64,000 bases of DNA from Mycoemilia scoparia (taxonomy: Eukaryota > Kickxellomycota > Kickxellomycetes > Kickxellales > Kickxellaceae): assembly GCA_027575805.1 (NCBI GenBank), contig JANBPU010000047.1, positions 1 to 64,000 of the forward strand. Reading direction: 5' to 3'. The notes beneath the pieces are model-generated. The model saw nothing but the letters and a program-made list of their open reading frames with translations, searched no databases and had not been told where the DNA came from. Positions 11,119 through 22,130 of the stretch are shown here, in pieces. The position numbers and the translations under genes are program-made. How positions within the stretch are numbered: position 1 is the first letter of the stretch; each line of letters begins with the position of its first letter.

Positions 11119-11275
11119 TAGCAAGTTCTCCATCAATTGGAAACAGACAAGCATGCACATATATTCCCTGTAAATCGGCCCATAAACCATACACTTTGGC
11201 TAGAGTCTCAATAATGATTAGCTAATATTCAAGGGATTATCCTAGTACCACCCTTTTATAGGAGACTTTGAATGT
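11119..11275 (+). mobile_element. Family 3 MITE-like element, diverged
   Basis: About 157 bp. The left end TAGCAAGTTCTCCATCAA pairs with the right end TTTATAGGAGACTTTGA. The interior CCTGTAAATCGGCCCATAA matches the copy at 58382. Exact boundaries are uncertain. Confidence 0.6.
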
Positions 11276-12025
11276 AGTCCCAATCCCTTGTCCCCTCAAA
11301 GACATAATTATTTCTATTTATTCAATTTTATACCAATGACCCATAAGAACACTTTGAAAATCAACAGTAACACATGATCAATACCTCTTATGGACTCCAC
11401 ACTTAGAATTGCGACCATACAAACGAGAAAATGTCGGTTCCCGTCTGATCACCGTAACCAAGCTCGTTATGGCCAGGAGAGTACTACTGTGGGGGACCAA
11501 GTGGGAACACCTGGTGTTGCAATTTCTTTTTTATATTTCTCATTGATTGTCAACAGATATACTTGAACTAAAAGAGTTTTGTTTCTGCAGCTTTTTAAAG
11601 GGGGCGGGCAGGCCTAAATCCTCAACCACTGTTTAATTTGCCAAGCGTGTTTGCTCTAAAACCTAATTTTTTGTAAATGTAATCATTCAATCAACATCGA
11701 CAATGGCTAATTGGGATCAAACAAACTTCGTGTCAATAAGGAAAAAACAGAGTGGTTAATCCAAAACCAAGATCCTTGTGAGAATATACAAGTGGAGCTT
11801 ATAGAGGTGGTTTCATGGTCTTAAAACAGCTATTCTTTTTTGCTTTTGTTTTGAAAACGAAACTTTGTTTATCTACTTTGGAAGTATCATTTTTCTTAAA
11901 AAGTCACAGCCCTTATACAAACAAACGCAAATATATTCAAGTATACATCCATTTGATACGCAGCTTGTTTACCTGTTTCTATTTGAACAGATCACATTTG
12001 AGGACGAGTAATATACTATATAATA

Positions 12026-12850
12026 ATGACTAGGCCAAAGCGAGCAGCAGCTATAGCGGCAAATACCAAAAACACAGAAATAGCATCACAAAGTAATAAT
12101 AACAAGAGAAAGCTTGATGGAAACAACAATAACAATGATCAAGAAAACGAAGATGATTGGGAAGACGAGGACGATATGGATGGCTATGAAGTGGTGAACA
12201 CATCACTATCAGCACTAGGTCTAAGCGCTGATATACTAGCCCAAGAGAAAAAAAGGCTTGAGGCTATGTTGGACAACTTTCGCAAAGAGTTTGAAAAGAA
12301 GTCACAAATGTATGAGCATACAAAACTGCGATACGATAATATCATAAGGGAATTAGACAGGATTAGGCAAATTACATCAGATCCCAACTACAATTCTGGA
12401 GCAATTCAAGATATTGACTATGATGCGTATGACAGCGAGGAGCAGCAAAAGCATAGCATCACCAAAAAAAGCGGGCATAGCAAGGGTGGTAATGACGATG
12501 CTGATCAAGAGGTGATCAAGAGCAGAAGAATATCAGACTCCATGGTCGAAAAGATTCATAAGATTATGAATGGAGACACATCGACAAGCAACAAAAAGGG
12601 GCGAGAAGTTAGATTGGGTGTTAACGCCGGACCATTAGAAGGCCACAAGATATCGCTGTTGTTAGATCTACGGAAAACCCGCAAAGAAATTGTCAAGATG
12701 GAAGACAGAATGCTGGATTCACAAGCCCAGCTTTCAAGCGCAGAAAATCTTTACGAAAATATGTTTCCAAATGGCGCCGCCAACATAAACAAGGACGAGG
12801 ACGCTGTCAATGGAAATGCGGATGACAATGATAGCGATTATAATGAATAA
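12026..12850 (+). CDS. Acidic coiled-coil protein, unrecognised
   Basis: A 274-codon ORF. The N-terminus is basic (RPKRAA, NNKRKL), suggesting a nuclear localisation signal. It is followed by an Asn run and an acidic stretch (residues 38-53). A strong coiled coil covers about residues 69-116, with a second helical charged stretch near 210-250. The C-terminus is again Asp/Asn-rich. I recognise no domain. Small nuclear coiled-coil proteins of kinetochore, chromatin or transcription complexes look like this, but nothing here decides between them. The start ATG is the first in frame. Confidence 0.75.
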   Translation: MTRPKRAAAIAANTKNTEIASQSNNNKRKLDGNNNNNDQENEDDWEDEDDMDGYEVVNTSLSALGLSADILAQEKKRLEAMLDNFRKEFEKKSQMYEHTKLRYDNIIRELDRIRQITSDPNYNSGAIQDIDYDAYDSEEQQKHSITKKSGHSKGGNDDADQEVIKSRRISDSMVEKIHKIMNGDTSTSNKKGREVRLGVNAGPLEGHKISLLLDLRKTRKEIVKMEDRMLDSQAQLSSAENLYENMFPNGAANINKDEDAVNGNADDNDSDYNE

Positions 12851-12903
12851 TTCAAACTTATTGGGAAATTGGTAATTTTGGCTTGATAATCATGTTATAC
12901 ATT

Positions 12904-13019
12904 TGAATCATAATTTTTGAAGGGTATCTTTTGGTGGCCAACGATTATAGGCACAGTCTCAGCCAAATGAGTGACCATCACTTATTAGCAAATGGCCACC
13001 CTTCAAAAATAGCTACTCA
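12904..13019 (+). mobile_element. Family 1 MITE-like element, copy B, flanked by TT
   Basis: 116 bp, from TGAATCATAATTTTTGAAGG to CTTCAAAAATAGCTACTCA. TT is present on both sides. The interior carries the TTTTGGTGGCCAACGATTAT subtype. Confidence 0.85.
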
Positions 13020-13072
13020 TTATATAAATAAAATTCTTATTATACACACAATGACGAAAAAATAAAGCCATA

Positions 13073-13174
13073 TTGGAGATTTATTTTGAAGGGAACCTCC
13101 TCCTTTTGGTGGCCAATGATTATAGGAGCAATCACAGTCAAATGTGTGACTAGCCCTTCAAAAATTATTACCCA
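13073..13174 (+). mobile_element. Family 1 MITE-like element, copy C, shortened
   Basis: About 102 bp, with TA on both sides. It has lost part of the interior after the CAATCACAGTCAAATG block. The right end CTTCAAAAATTATTACCCA is intact. Confidence 0.8.
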
Positions 13175-13248
13175 TATGATCAACCATGGCGAAAAAAAGT
13201 AAAGTAATATTGTAAATACTGAGTTACTATTAGAATTAAACCAGGAAA

Positions 13249-13351
13249 TGGAGATCATATTTTTAAAGGGTGTCTTTTGGTGGCCAAGAACCACAGGGGG
13301 AATCACTGTTTATTATCAAATGGCGGCCACCCTTCAAAGATAATCACCCCT
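13249..13351 (+). mobile_element. Family 1 MITE-like element, copy D, diverged
   Basis: About 103 bp. The left end TGGAGATCATATTTTTAAAG and right end CTTCAAAGATAATCACCCC are recognisable. Flanks are AA on the left and TA on the right. This is the third element in a run of three between the coiled-coil gene and the receptor gene. Confidence 0.75.
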
Positions 13352-13479
13352 ATATGAAGGAGGGCACAATAACAATAAGTTTACAAAGCACAATGCACAA
13401 CAAAGTTTGAATGAGAAAACAAACTCTAGAAATATATTAATGAAGCTATGGACATGATATATGGTGATAGTGGAGGCGT

Positions 13480-14976
13480 TTAGATCAAGACACGGTTAGT
13501 ATCCTGTAATCTGTCCATATCATAGTCCAAAGAGCTGGGCAAAGGCTGGGGAGATGGGTGATCCCTATGAACAAAGTTGTGACTGTCTTGGTTATACCTA
13601 GATGCTCTTTTAGCAGTGTACTTGCGAGCCTTATACGACGAGAACCACATGGAGGGAGTAAAGACTTTGCGCAGCTTCCGCCGAATGGGCGAAGTGGCCA
13701 TGAAAGTGTTGCGGTAAAACTTTTTCCAAAAATTGTCGAAACAAGGATTGGCCAAGAAGATAAGGGTGTTGGTAACTACATTAATAAATGGAATGTAGAG
13801 ATATACACGCTGGAGCCCAACGGAAGGGTTGCCAACACACATGTAGATCGGAACAATCGGAGTTACCAGCAAGGGCGTGATTGGATTCAGAGCAATTCGC
13901 AGAATAGCCAAGAGAATTCTTTGTTTACGCTCAGATTTTTCTTTCGAGAGGTAAGCATTGATTTGGTCCTGTTGGGCTTGTGCATCCATTGGCCGTGGAT
14001 CGTCGTTGGGCTGGTAAGGCGATGTGGCTTGGTGGATTGATATATTAAGTTTTCCTGGGCTATATAATGGGAGTGGGGGCTGATTTCCAACCTGTGGCTT
14101 CATTGAAGGTGATGTAGTAATGGGGATCGGCACTGGGTTGGCTGAAGTAGATATGCGATATGGATAGCTTGCCATGATCATCGAAGCGCGGTCCTCCGCA
14201 TTGCCCGTCAGGGAGGCCATGGTCAGGTTTGTATTTGCCCGGTATGAACCCCCGTTGTTGGCACTGGTAGCCAGTCCTTCGGGGAAGTTCGGTGTAGTGT
14301 CCTTCACTCGTCTCCAGACGGTAACCAGCTTGAGAACAACCATACAGCAAATAACTGTACAGTACACAATTCCCAATAGAATCCACGAATACATCATGAA
14401 CAGCTGGAAACGCATGCTTCCCCAGCTGTTGTCAATGTTAATTATAACATTTCCATCTGGGTGACGCTCAACACCGTCATGGATGTAAAATTCTGGCTGG
14501 GAAATGATGATGGATAGAATCAGCACTATGACCTCGAAATACGGGTTGAGCCGCTTTGCTAGTCGATGTTTGTCCAAAATGACCGTCAGGTGCAGGTGGA
14601 CCGCAATCATAACAATAGTCAAAACAAACCCAGCAACACCAAATGTTCTGAACCATAAAATGGTTCGAAGCCGAATTTCCGATATACCTTCGGTCGCCTC
14701 AGGGTGGTACAGCACGACGGCCGAGATCATACACACAATGTTGTAGAACGCAATCGTTGCGCTTAATCTGAACGAGGGCCGTCCCTTGAACTGGGGCCGC
14801 CTAATCAGCCACGCAACAGCCATGATAACATTGGTGCTCAAGACCATCCCGAGGATGTTTAGGCAAAAGGTTGCTTTGATATTACCATTGGTAAGACCGT
14901 ACACAACCTTGTATACATTTCCACGATCGCTCCATGAAGGCTTTACCTGGTCTATTGGCGGCAAAGGGTATTCCAT
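13480..14976 (-). CDS. Seven-transmembrane receptor (GPCR-like)
   Basis: A single 498-codon ORF. Hydrophobic spans lie near residues 36-58, 70-90, 105-132, 145-162 and 190-217. A polar loop of about 130 residues follows, then spans near 352-378 and 388-408 and a basic ~90-residue C-terminal tail. This is the layout of a G-protein-coupled receptor with a long third intracellular loop. TM6 contains NPITPLLVTP, and TM7 ends in ANPCFDNFWKKFYRN, a place where receptors carry NPxxY-like motifs. The general look is that of fungal nutrient or cAMP-receptor-like receptors; the ligand cannot be told. The ORF at 51-806 is a paralogue. It would act in the plasma membrane upstream of heterotrimeric G proteins. 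Confidence 0.8.
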   Translation of the reverse strand: MEYPLPPIDQVKPSWSDRGNVYKVVYGLTNGNIKATFCLNILGMVLSTNVIMAVAWLIRRPQFKGRPSFRLSATIAFYNIVCMISAVVLYHPEATEGISEIRLRTILWFRTFGVAGFVLTIVMIAVHLHLTVILDKHRLAKRLNPYFEVIVLILSIIISQPEFYIHDGVERHPDGNVIINIDNSWGSMRFQLFMMYSWILLGIVYCTVICCMVVLKLVTVWRRVKDTTPNFPEGLATSANNGGSYRANTNLTMASLTGNAEDRASMIMASYPYRISTSANPVPIPITTSPSMKPQVGNQPPLPLYSPGKLNISIHQATSPYQPNDDPRPMDAQAQQDQINAYLSKEKSERKQRILLAILRIALNPITPLLVTPIVPIYMCVGNPSVGLQRVYLYIPFINVVTNTLIFLANPCFDNFWKKFYRNTFMATSPIRRKLRKVFTPSMWFSSYKARKYTAKRASRYNQDSHNFVHRDHPSPQPLPSSLDYDMDRLQDTNRVLI

Positions 14977-17900
14977 TTTGCGAGTGATAGCGATGACGAA
15001 GGTGATGGTAGCAGCCCTGTATTAATATTCGTGGTCCCTGGCCTACGTTGTGTCTTGCGGGGTATCTAACTATCACAAGGCTGTCAAGTTATTTGTGGCA
15101 AGTGGCGCCTACTTATATGTGCGTGCGTGTGTACGCGCGATCAAAGCAAGGGCTAATTAAAAGATGTTGACGGTATGCTAAAATCAAAGAGCGATCAATA
15201 TCTTTAATAGTGGAACTAAACAAATACCAAAAGAGCTAGGAGAGGTGAAAAACAGCCAGGCAAAAGAACTATTATATATACATAGAAAGGGGGTTAGACG
15301 TATTATATGGCAAAAAATCCGAGCAGATTCCTTAGTACATTTTGTAACGTAGTGCAAATACGGTAACGGCCTGTTCTTGGTTTTAAATACCTACGCTTTT
15401 GATTTGTTCATGGGTCCATATCCAGGTGGCAGATCTTGTTGACTTCTATAATGGTGATGATGCCCGGTCGGTCATCCGTAGCAGTACCATTTTCCCGAAC
15501 ACTGTGTTGTAAACGGTCGACTCAAAATTCCCGCACTAAAGCTGCAGTTTGCTGCTGTTTAAGGAAAACATTCCATTCAAGTGGAAAAAGAAAGCCTGAC
15601 CATTGATTGTCCTGGTGGCCTGTGGTGGTCGTGTCAGAGGACACATATGAAAAGACACATCACAACAACAATGAACATAATCTGATTGTGTACACCTGCA
15701 TCTCAAACAAATAAAAATGTATTTGGATGACACTGTGGCTAGTCTATGGCGGCGGCGGGGGAGCAGCTTTGCAAATGCCAATACCGTCTGTGGTTGTAAA
15801 GCATTTGCTAATGGGCCATACTTTCAGGGGATTTACCTTGGGGCAGCAGGACCTCACTTTAATTGGTTGTTATTGACACTGATTCTTATTGGCAACAACA
15901 ATAGCAGCGGGGGCTACCAAGTTAAAATTTAATGACGTCTATGTGGTGAAAATCGCTAGATTGCTCCCAAGAGGTACACTTTAGTGCAGCCCGGCCCCGG
16001 CTACTGAGTTTTCTTTCTATCATGCTGAAATTGGAGTAGAGTTGCTAATTGGCCGGCTCAGCATATCCTCCCTCCCACATGTTTAGGGACAGAGCTCAAT
16101 AGAGCCTTAAATGCACCTTGCATTTAGCCACCTTTGGACTGTGCAGTGGCAGGAAAATAGCTATGGATATATTGTCATATTTTCTAGCAATATTGCCTCC
16201 TTTATAGAAGACGAAAAACATTGATCCAAATCTTTCCTCATGTGGAAACGCTACCAGGAACATCTTGTGTGTTTTCAGGCTGTGATTTGTGGAAGTCACC
16301 CGAATACAGGCCACGACCTGGACATGCAGCCTTCGAGATGTAGAAATGTCTCTCCACTCTGCCAGAACCCAACAGCTCGTTTCCTGTGGGATACCAGTGT
16401 CTGACCTTGTATTAAGCCGACCAGGTACCAAATTCCAAGCAACCATCGACGTTGCTCCCCCACCATCACCACTGCTTCTGCTGCACATCCATTTAGTCGC
16501 GCGCTAGTCATCTTAGCCCCACAAAATCACACCTATAATTCTGCTTTTTACTTGATTTACTAGTATTAAACGGAAGCTCGTAGTATTATCCATCACCGTT
16601 ATCTTTCCGAATAATCGATACAATGTCTGTAATTGGCCCCTTTTAGTGATTTCTTTTCTTTTGATTTTCTTTATGATAATATAAAAAAGTAATGATACTA
16701 AATTTTCTCTTTTAGCGCATGTTGAGCAATGATTTTTGCAACTGCGCTCAGCACACTTATTTTGTCTCAGGAATTTACATTCTTTATGAAATGATTTACA
16801 ACAGATGGGATCTGGTAAGGGTGGGGAGGTCAGGACCATCATTCTATTGGGAGTCACAGTATTGGTTTTAATTCATCCGGAAGGGAATCCATCTCGAACC
16901 ATTTTTGTTGAGTAGGTAAAGCTGGCAGATCTCTGTTCGAGATGTATCTTGTTCAAGTGTTCAAAAACCTCTTTTGTATAAGATCCTTTACCTGATCCAC
17001 CACATATACAAACAATAGCAAGTACTTTTGTATACATATGTGTATTGGTGGTACCCTAGAGACCAATGTTGACATTTGATCAATACCTTGTGAAATCCGA
17101 CTGAATGTATAACTGGACATAAAGGCTTGGCCAACCTAATAGACTAACAAAACAATCTACTTTTAGTGTTCTGTTGTTGATACTAGTGTTCAGTTTGTTG
17201 TGTACAAAATCAACAACTGCATACGTCTATTTCTCTTTTTTCCCGGCTTTTACCTATTTACAGCAAAATTTGCCCAATCCATATCACAATCAAAGGCAAG
17301 TTATTGCTTTGTATAGATTTGTGTAAAATCTCAAACACAACAACTATGATGGCAACAGTAGCAACAGCAACAATGAAAACAATAGTGGACGCATCATGTG
17401 TAAATTGATTTTTTTGACAAATATTATTCCAGGAAGATGAAGTTATCTTTGGCATTTCTCTGTAAAATACCGCGGCCAATTTAGCAGTAATAATACCAAG
17501 GCTGCATTTTTGTTGCTACTCAATGCCCTTACACATGCACCTGAAATGGTTTGGTCAGCATCACTTTTCAGTTTATAGACACCACACCACAACTGCTGTT
17601 GTCTGTATATAGATGCCAGCTGGTCAGGGAACAAAGGAAAATATACTATAAACAGCAAGTTGCACAGACTGACCTAACCCACACAGGCAAACGTGTGTGA
17701 TATACACAGATACCCATTAAAAATGTGTATTTGCATTTCAAGCAACCCAGCAATACTACCATTCCCCTTCTAAATAAATTTCTCGCTTCAATATAAAGAT
17801 GCAGCTCACTCCAGTATATTTCTATAATGGTTGCGGTTTAGTTACACTTGTAGTGAGCATGTGACTATTGGGTGAATCACTACCAAAAGAGTATAGCCAG

Positions 17901-18563
17901 CATCCCTGAAGCACTAATAATAGCATCTTTATTATCAATTGAATGAGAGTCCCCGTTAAAAATGCAACCTTTTATGGACCGATAGTTGCTTGGGAAGAGC
18001 AGCTTTGCGCATGCATCCCAGCTCTCTTTTAACTGAAAAACCCTGTCATTTGAGCTTTGAACGAGTGTGGCATCTGTTGTCGATCACTGATAGTTGTTTA
18101 GTATAATCAATACCTGCCACAAATTGCTGCTATTGGCATTTTGTATGTCAATTTTTCAAATACAGTCAGCTATGGTACTTTTTCTTTAGTCAGTTGAACC
18201 AAAGGAGCAAAAAGTGGTACGTCCTTGAATAACAACAACACTAATAAATGGCCAAAATTCACTTGGGAGCGAGTGTATAATAGACAGAAGTGGGTCCTCA
18301 GATTTAGCCTAATCATCAGTCATTTCATATGCAGCAATTTATAGGAGCCCACCATTTTTGTCTAAATCCTTGTGAAGCCTGACCAAACGTATGAGTGACG
18401 GAAGAAGTGAAGAAAAGTCTTTGCTTGGTGTAGCTTTCTGTTGTGCTTCGTCCGAATGTCTGCCACAAGGATGTCCAAACGAAGAAATGAGCAAAATTTA
18501 CGACTATTGTCTATAGTTATTGCTATGCTTAATGAAGACACTATTGCTTGTATGACCAATAGC
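14977..18563. other. 3.6 kb gene-poor interval upstream of the receptor gene
   Basis: No convincing gene. A TG/CG-rich alternating tract lies at about 15117-15142. Pyrimidine-rich and AT-rich stretches alternate. A family 2 element is at 18249-18385. A Cys-rich ORF on the minus strand at 16513-16857 is discussed under findings but not called. The interval probably contains the receptor promoter and the 3' end of the helicase transcript. Confidence 0.5.
18249..18385 (+). mobile_element. Family 2 MITE-like element flanked by AA
   Basis: 137 bp, from TGGCCAAAATTCACTTGGG to CTTGTGAAGCCTGACCA. AA occurs on both sides. This is one of the most complete copies of the family. Confidence 0.8.
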
Positions 18564-21500
18564 TCAATATGTGGTTGCACATTCAATATCATCATTTGTC
18601 CACTTGATGTAATCGACCTTGCACTTTTTCTCAGAAAGATATCCACCATTGACAACCTTCTTTGGTAGGTACCTTGATACTTGGGCACATTCATATGTCT
18701 CTTCCCCATCAGAGTCTTCTTGCATCTCCATTAAATCCCGAAGGAAATACAACATCTTTGATGCATTGAAACGCACAACACTGGTCAAGTAAAGCGCCTT
18801 TTCAGCCCGTGTGCACGCCACATAAGCTAACCTCCGCTCCTCTTCGTAGTGATGATTGTTGAAAATTCCTGCGGCAAAGTTTACGTTATTATTGTTTGAC
18901 TTGGTTTCTATTCCAGGTACTTTTGGTGGTCTTGGAAGCATTGGCAAAAAGCCTTCATTAAAGTGTGGTACAAATACAACCGGCCATTCTAAACCCTTTG
19001 CCTGATGAATGGTCGAAATTATAACCGCTCTAACTTCGTTCTTCTCCTTGTTGCCCTCGTTTTCATTGTTTTTGTTATCACCTGATTTGGCGGCCTCATT
19101 GTCTTGGGAATTCGGTGTTTCTGAGGCTCCTTTTCTTGGAAGTTGGAGTGCTCCATTATGCTCAGTTGTGCCCGATATCAAACTTGCGTGAGCAATGAAT
19201 GCATGGAGCACTTGTTGTGTACATTTGACAAATATGTCCTGGTCCGTCATTAATATCTTGATTCCCTTAGCTTCTTCGTTTGCTTGCCTGGCCTGTTGAA
19301 AAGCGGTGAGGGGTTTGCTTTTGTTGTAAACATTGCTTGGAATTGTATAGTTTTTTGTAGCTTCTTCTTTACCTAACAAAACACCCCACTCACTAAAGAA
19401 GCTGATATGGGTGGTCTCGAACGAGCTTATACAGTCAGTGAGCTGTTCCATGTTCAAATCCCCGCAAGGCTTGTTATTGTTTGATGTAGTTGATTGTGAG
19501 GCATCACTCTCTTCCTCAATTCCAATGAATGTTCTGAAAACGTCCTTTACCCATTCACTAAGTGTCTGCCTTCCTATGTTGGATCTGAAAAATTCTATTC
19601 TCTTCAAAAATTCACCCAGTGTATTGGCTTGCTTGGGTTTAACTATGGACCTTTGGGTGATGGCATACCGAACCTTTTCTTCGGTGGATGCTGGCAGATC
19701 CTCATCCTCATCAGTATCTGCAATCCCTAAAATATTATCATCATCATCATCACTAATAACAATAACATTACCCTCCTTGGCTAATGCTTGACTGATCTTA
19801 TTTTCTGCTTCTGCCTTGGGCTGTAGGTTTAGACGATATTTCTGTGGAACGCCGCCAATATTTATAATCCTATTGATAGTGACGTCTCCAACGCCCTTGG
19901 TTGCTTTCTTTAAGCAAACAGCCATGGCTAGATCATCTCTATAGTTTGCGATGACACGGAGGATAGAAAGAAATAGTATCCATTCGGAGGACTTCATCAG
20001 CGACTGGCCACCACGGACAAGAACAGGTATTCCAAGGCTCAATAATTCTCTTTGTATGTTGGCTGTCGTTGAATATGGGCCAAGCTGTAAACACCTACAC
20101 AGAATGGCAATGTCGCTGTGTTTACACTGTTTGGTATCCAAGAGCCATTTGATCTCTTTGGCAATAATCTTGGCTTCAACAAGCTCGGTGTCACACTTCC
20201 ACAGCTGGATGGGGGTGTTGCCCTCTTTATTGTCAGGATTCTCAACTGAATTCAGATCGGCACGGAGACGATTAAAGAGACCGCCATTATCTGCGTTACC
20301 ATCACTGGCTTTAGTGCTTGAAGATAGTCTCATTGATGCTATTTTGTTTCCAAACTCAACAATGCTATGCGTAGAGCGATAGTTATTGGTTAAAGAACGC
20401 AGTTTTCCCTTCCCTGAAAATGAGCTAGTAGTCGAAGATACAACTGCTCCAGCATCAACAAAATAGTCCAAGAATGTTTGGAAGTTATGAGTGGATGCTG
20501 CTCCTCTAAATCCATATATGCTTTGTCTTTCATCGCCAACAGCAGTCACATAGCCACGGTCACCCTGAAGCTGCAAAACTAGGTCCATCTGTAATCGGTT
20601 CAGATCTTGGAATTCATCAACCAAAAGATAAGTAAAGCGCTCCTTTTCTCTTTTCCTGATCCAATCAATTTTCAATATATCATTGGCGTATATCAGCATA
20701 TCATCAAAGTCCACCAGACCGAATCGTCTCAGCCACAAAATGTACGCTGCATAAACCTCCGACATTTTGATATCTAGGCATTCCTTCGGTCTTATGTTGT
20801 TTACTTTACTCTTTTGGATAAAAGCAAGCGCATCCTTGGGTTCCACATGGTAAATGTTGGAAATATCAGCCACATGTATATCTTTGTGCTTCCCTTCATT
20901 GTCTCTTAGGTACTTTTCTCCTAAAATCGTATATATCTTGGAATGCCGTTCCTGTTTTTTGACAATATCTTGTACAATTTCCCGGTCATTGTCGGATTTG
21001 AATGCCTTCATCAGCTTTTTGTGACCACTGTCACTCTTGCCTTTTGGCTCTGCCTGTAATGGAACCGATGACTCGTTTACTAGGTTACTCAATCCTTTGT
21101 TTAGGATGTATTTCTCAACATATTCCCATCGCTCATTATATCCTGCTGGAATTGGCCCTTCGCTCTTATAGCTTTCATCTGCTGCAACGAGTTTTTCACA
21201 GTTTTTTAGAATGCTCCGGTCTTTCAATTCATTAATGACCATCTTTATCAATGAAAGCTGTTCAGGCTGCGTGGTTATGATTCCTGGCGGTGCGTGGAAT
21301 TTGATTTCCTTGTGGTATCGAAGTAATAGTTGGTAGCAGTACGAGTGGAATGTTGTGGCATATGGCTTATTTGGAGATAAACCAGAGGAATTGGTGTTGT
21401 CACCACTATTGGGACTAGCTATCAACCCGAGTCGTGTTTGCAGTTCTTTAGCTGCCTTGTTGGTAAATGTAACAACCATGATTTGTCTGGGATCAATGCC

Positions 21501-22130
21501 CTGTGCTATCATGTGGGCTACTCGATGACACAAAGTCGTGGTTTTTCCTGTCCCAGCACCAGCAACAATAAGAAGTGGCTTATCCATTGGCTCTGTCGAT
21601 ATGCTGGATTGTATTGGGTCAAGCCGAGTAACAGCTGTTGATATTGCTACAGAGGCTATCCCATCACTATCGCTTTCAGATTTGATTACCCTTTCCTCGT
21701 CCTTTACTTCAGGAGTAGTGATAATATAGGCCTTATTCTTATAATATTGGTCTACTTTGTTGTTGACACTTGAAGCCGGCCTGAAAGATGCCGATTTTTT
21801 ATGTGCACCATATTTGGCACTGCTTTCAAATTTAGGTATGGATGATGCGGTGGTAAAGCCTGGGTATTTGTCCGCGCTACTATTTTTGTAGTCTTGAACA
21901 AATGGGTTGGGTTTGGTCTTTATGGAATCAGATTTCATATATATCAGATTTGTGTGCTGAGTATCGCTGTTAGTGGCATTCTCGCTACTATCGCTATCCA
22001 CTAGGGAAATGATCTTGGGTACCTTGAAGCCTTTTTTCATGCTCCCAAGCTTGGATTGCCCTGTACTTCCTCTTTTGATGCCCTTACTTTTATATAGTGG
22101 CATTGTTTCAATAAAGGTTGGTATAGCCAA
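18564..22130 (-). CDS. UvrD-family DNA helicase, Srs2-like
   Basis: A single 1188-codon ORF. After a ~165-residue disordered N-terminus come all the superfamily 1A helicase motifs: a Q-motif-like LDPIQSSI at 170-177, Walker A AGAGTGKT at 190-197, VVTFTNKAAKEL (Ia), LLVDEFQDLN near 505 (II), VGDERQSIYGFRGA (III), STIHQAKGLEWPVVFVP (V) and YVACTRAEKALYLT near 1110 (VI). This is a 3'-5' translocase of the UvrD/PcrA/Srs2 group. The length is close to yeast Srs2 (1174), which strips Rad51 from single-stranded DNA. An insert near residue 788 holds IVISDDDDD and the N-terminus holds IISLVDSDSS, both looking like SUMO-interaction motifs. The C-terminus ends about 70 residues after motif VI, so an Srs2-style long tail is absent. 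Met10 is an alternative start. Confidence 0.88.
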   Translation of the reverse strand: MAIPTFIETMPLYKSKGIKRGSTGQSKLGSMKKGFKVPKIISLVDSDSSENATNSDTQHTNLIYMKSDSIKTKPNPFVQDYKNSSADKYPGFTTASSIPKFESSAKYGAHKKSASFRPASSVNNKVDQYYKNKAYIITTPEVKDEERVIKSESDSDGIASVAISTAVTRLDPIQSSISTEPMDKPLLIVAGAGTGKTTTLCHRVAHMIAQGIDPRQIMVVTFTNKAAKELQTRLGLIASPNSGDNTNSSGLSPNKPYATTFHSYCYQLLLRYHKEIKFHAPPGIITTQPEQLSLIKMVINELKDRSILKNCEKLVAADESYKSEGPIPAGYNERWEYVEKYILNKGLSNLVNESSVPLQAEPKGKSDSGHKKLMKAFKSDNDREIVQDIVKKQERHSKIYTILGEKYLRDNEGKHKDIHVADISNIYHVEPKDALAFIQKSKVNNIRPKECLDIKMSEVYAAYILWLRRFGLVDFDDMLIYANDILKIDWIRKREKERFTYLLVDEFQDLNRLQMDLVLQLQGDRGYVTAVGDERQSIYGFRGAASTHNFQTFLDYFVDAGAVVSSTTSSFSGKGKLRSLTNNYRSTHSIVEFGNKIASMRLSSSTKASDGNADNGGLFNRLRADLNSVENPDNKEGNTPIQLWKCDTELVEAKIIAKEIKWLLDTKQCKHSDIAILCRCLQLGPYSTTANIQRELLSLGIPVLVRGGQSLMKSSEWILFLSILRVIANYRDDLAMAVCLKKATKGVGDVTINRIINIGGVPQKYRLNLQPKAEAENKISQALAKEGNVIVISDDDDDNILGIADTDEDEDLPASTEEKVRYAITQRSIVKPKQANTLGEFLKRIEFFRSNIGRQTLSEWVKDVFRTFIGIEEESDASQSTTSNNNKPCGDLNMEQLTDCISSFETTHISFFSEWGVLLGKEEATKNYTIPSNVYNKSKPLTAFQQARQANEEAKGIKILMTDQDIFVKCTQQVLHAFIAHASLISGTTEHNGALQLPRKGASETPNSQDNEAAKSGDNKNNENEGNKEKNEVRAVIISTIHQAKGLEWPVVFVPHFNEGFLPMLPRPPKVPGIETKSNNNNVNFAAGIFNNHHYEEERRLAYVACTRAEKALYLTSVVRFNASKMLYFLRDLMEMQEDSDGEETYECAQVSRYLPKKVVNGGYLSEKKCKVDYIKWTNDDIECATTY

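Noticed and set aside
16880..16960. Possible tRNA-like stretch with GTTCGA
   Set aside because: No acceptor stem or anticodon arm can be drawn around it. I found no tRNA or rRNA gene in the window.
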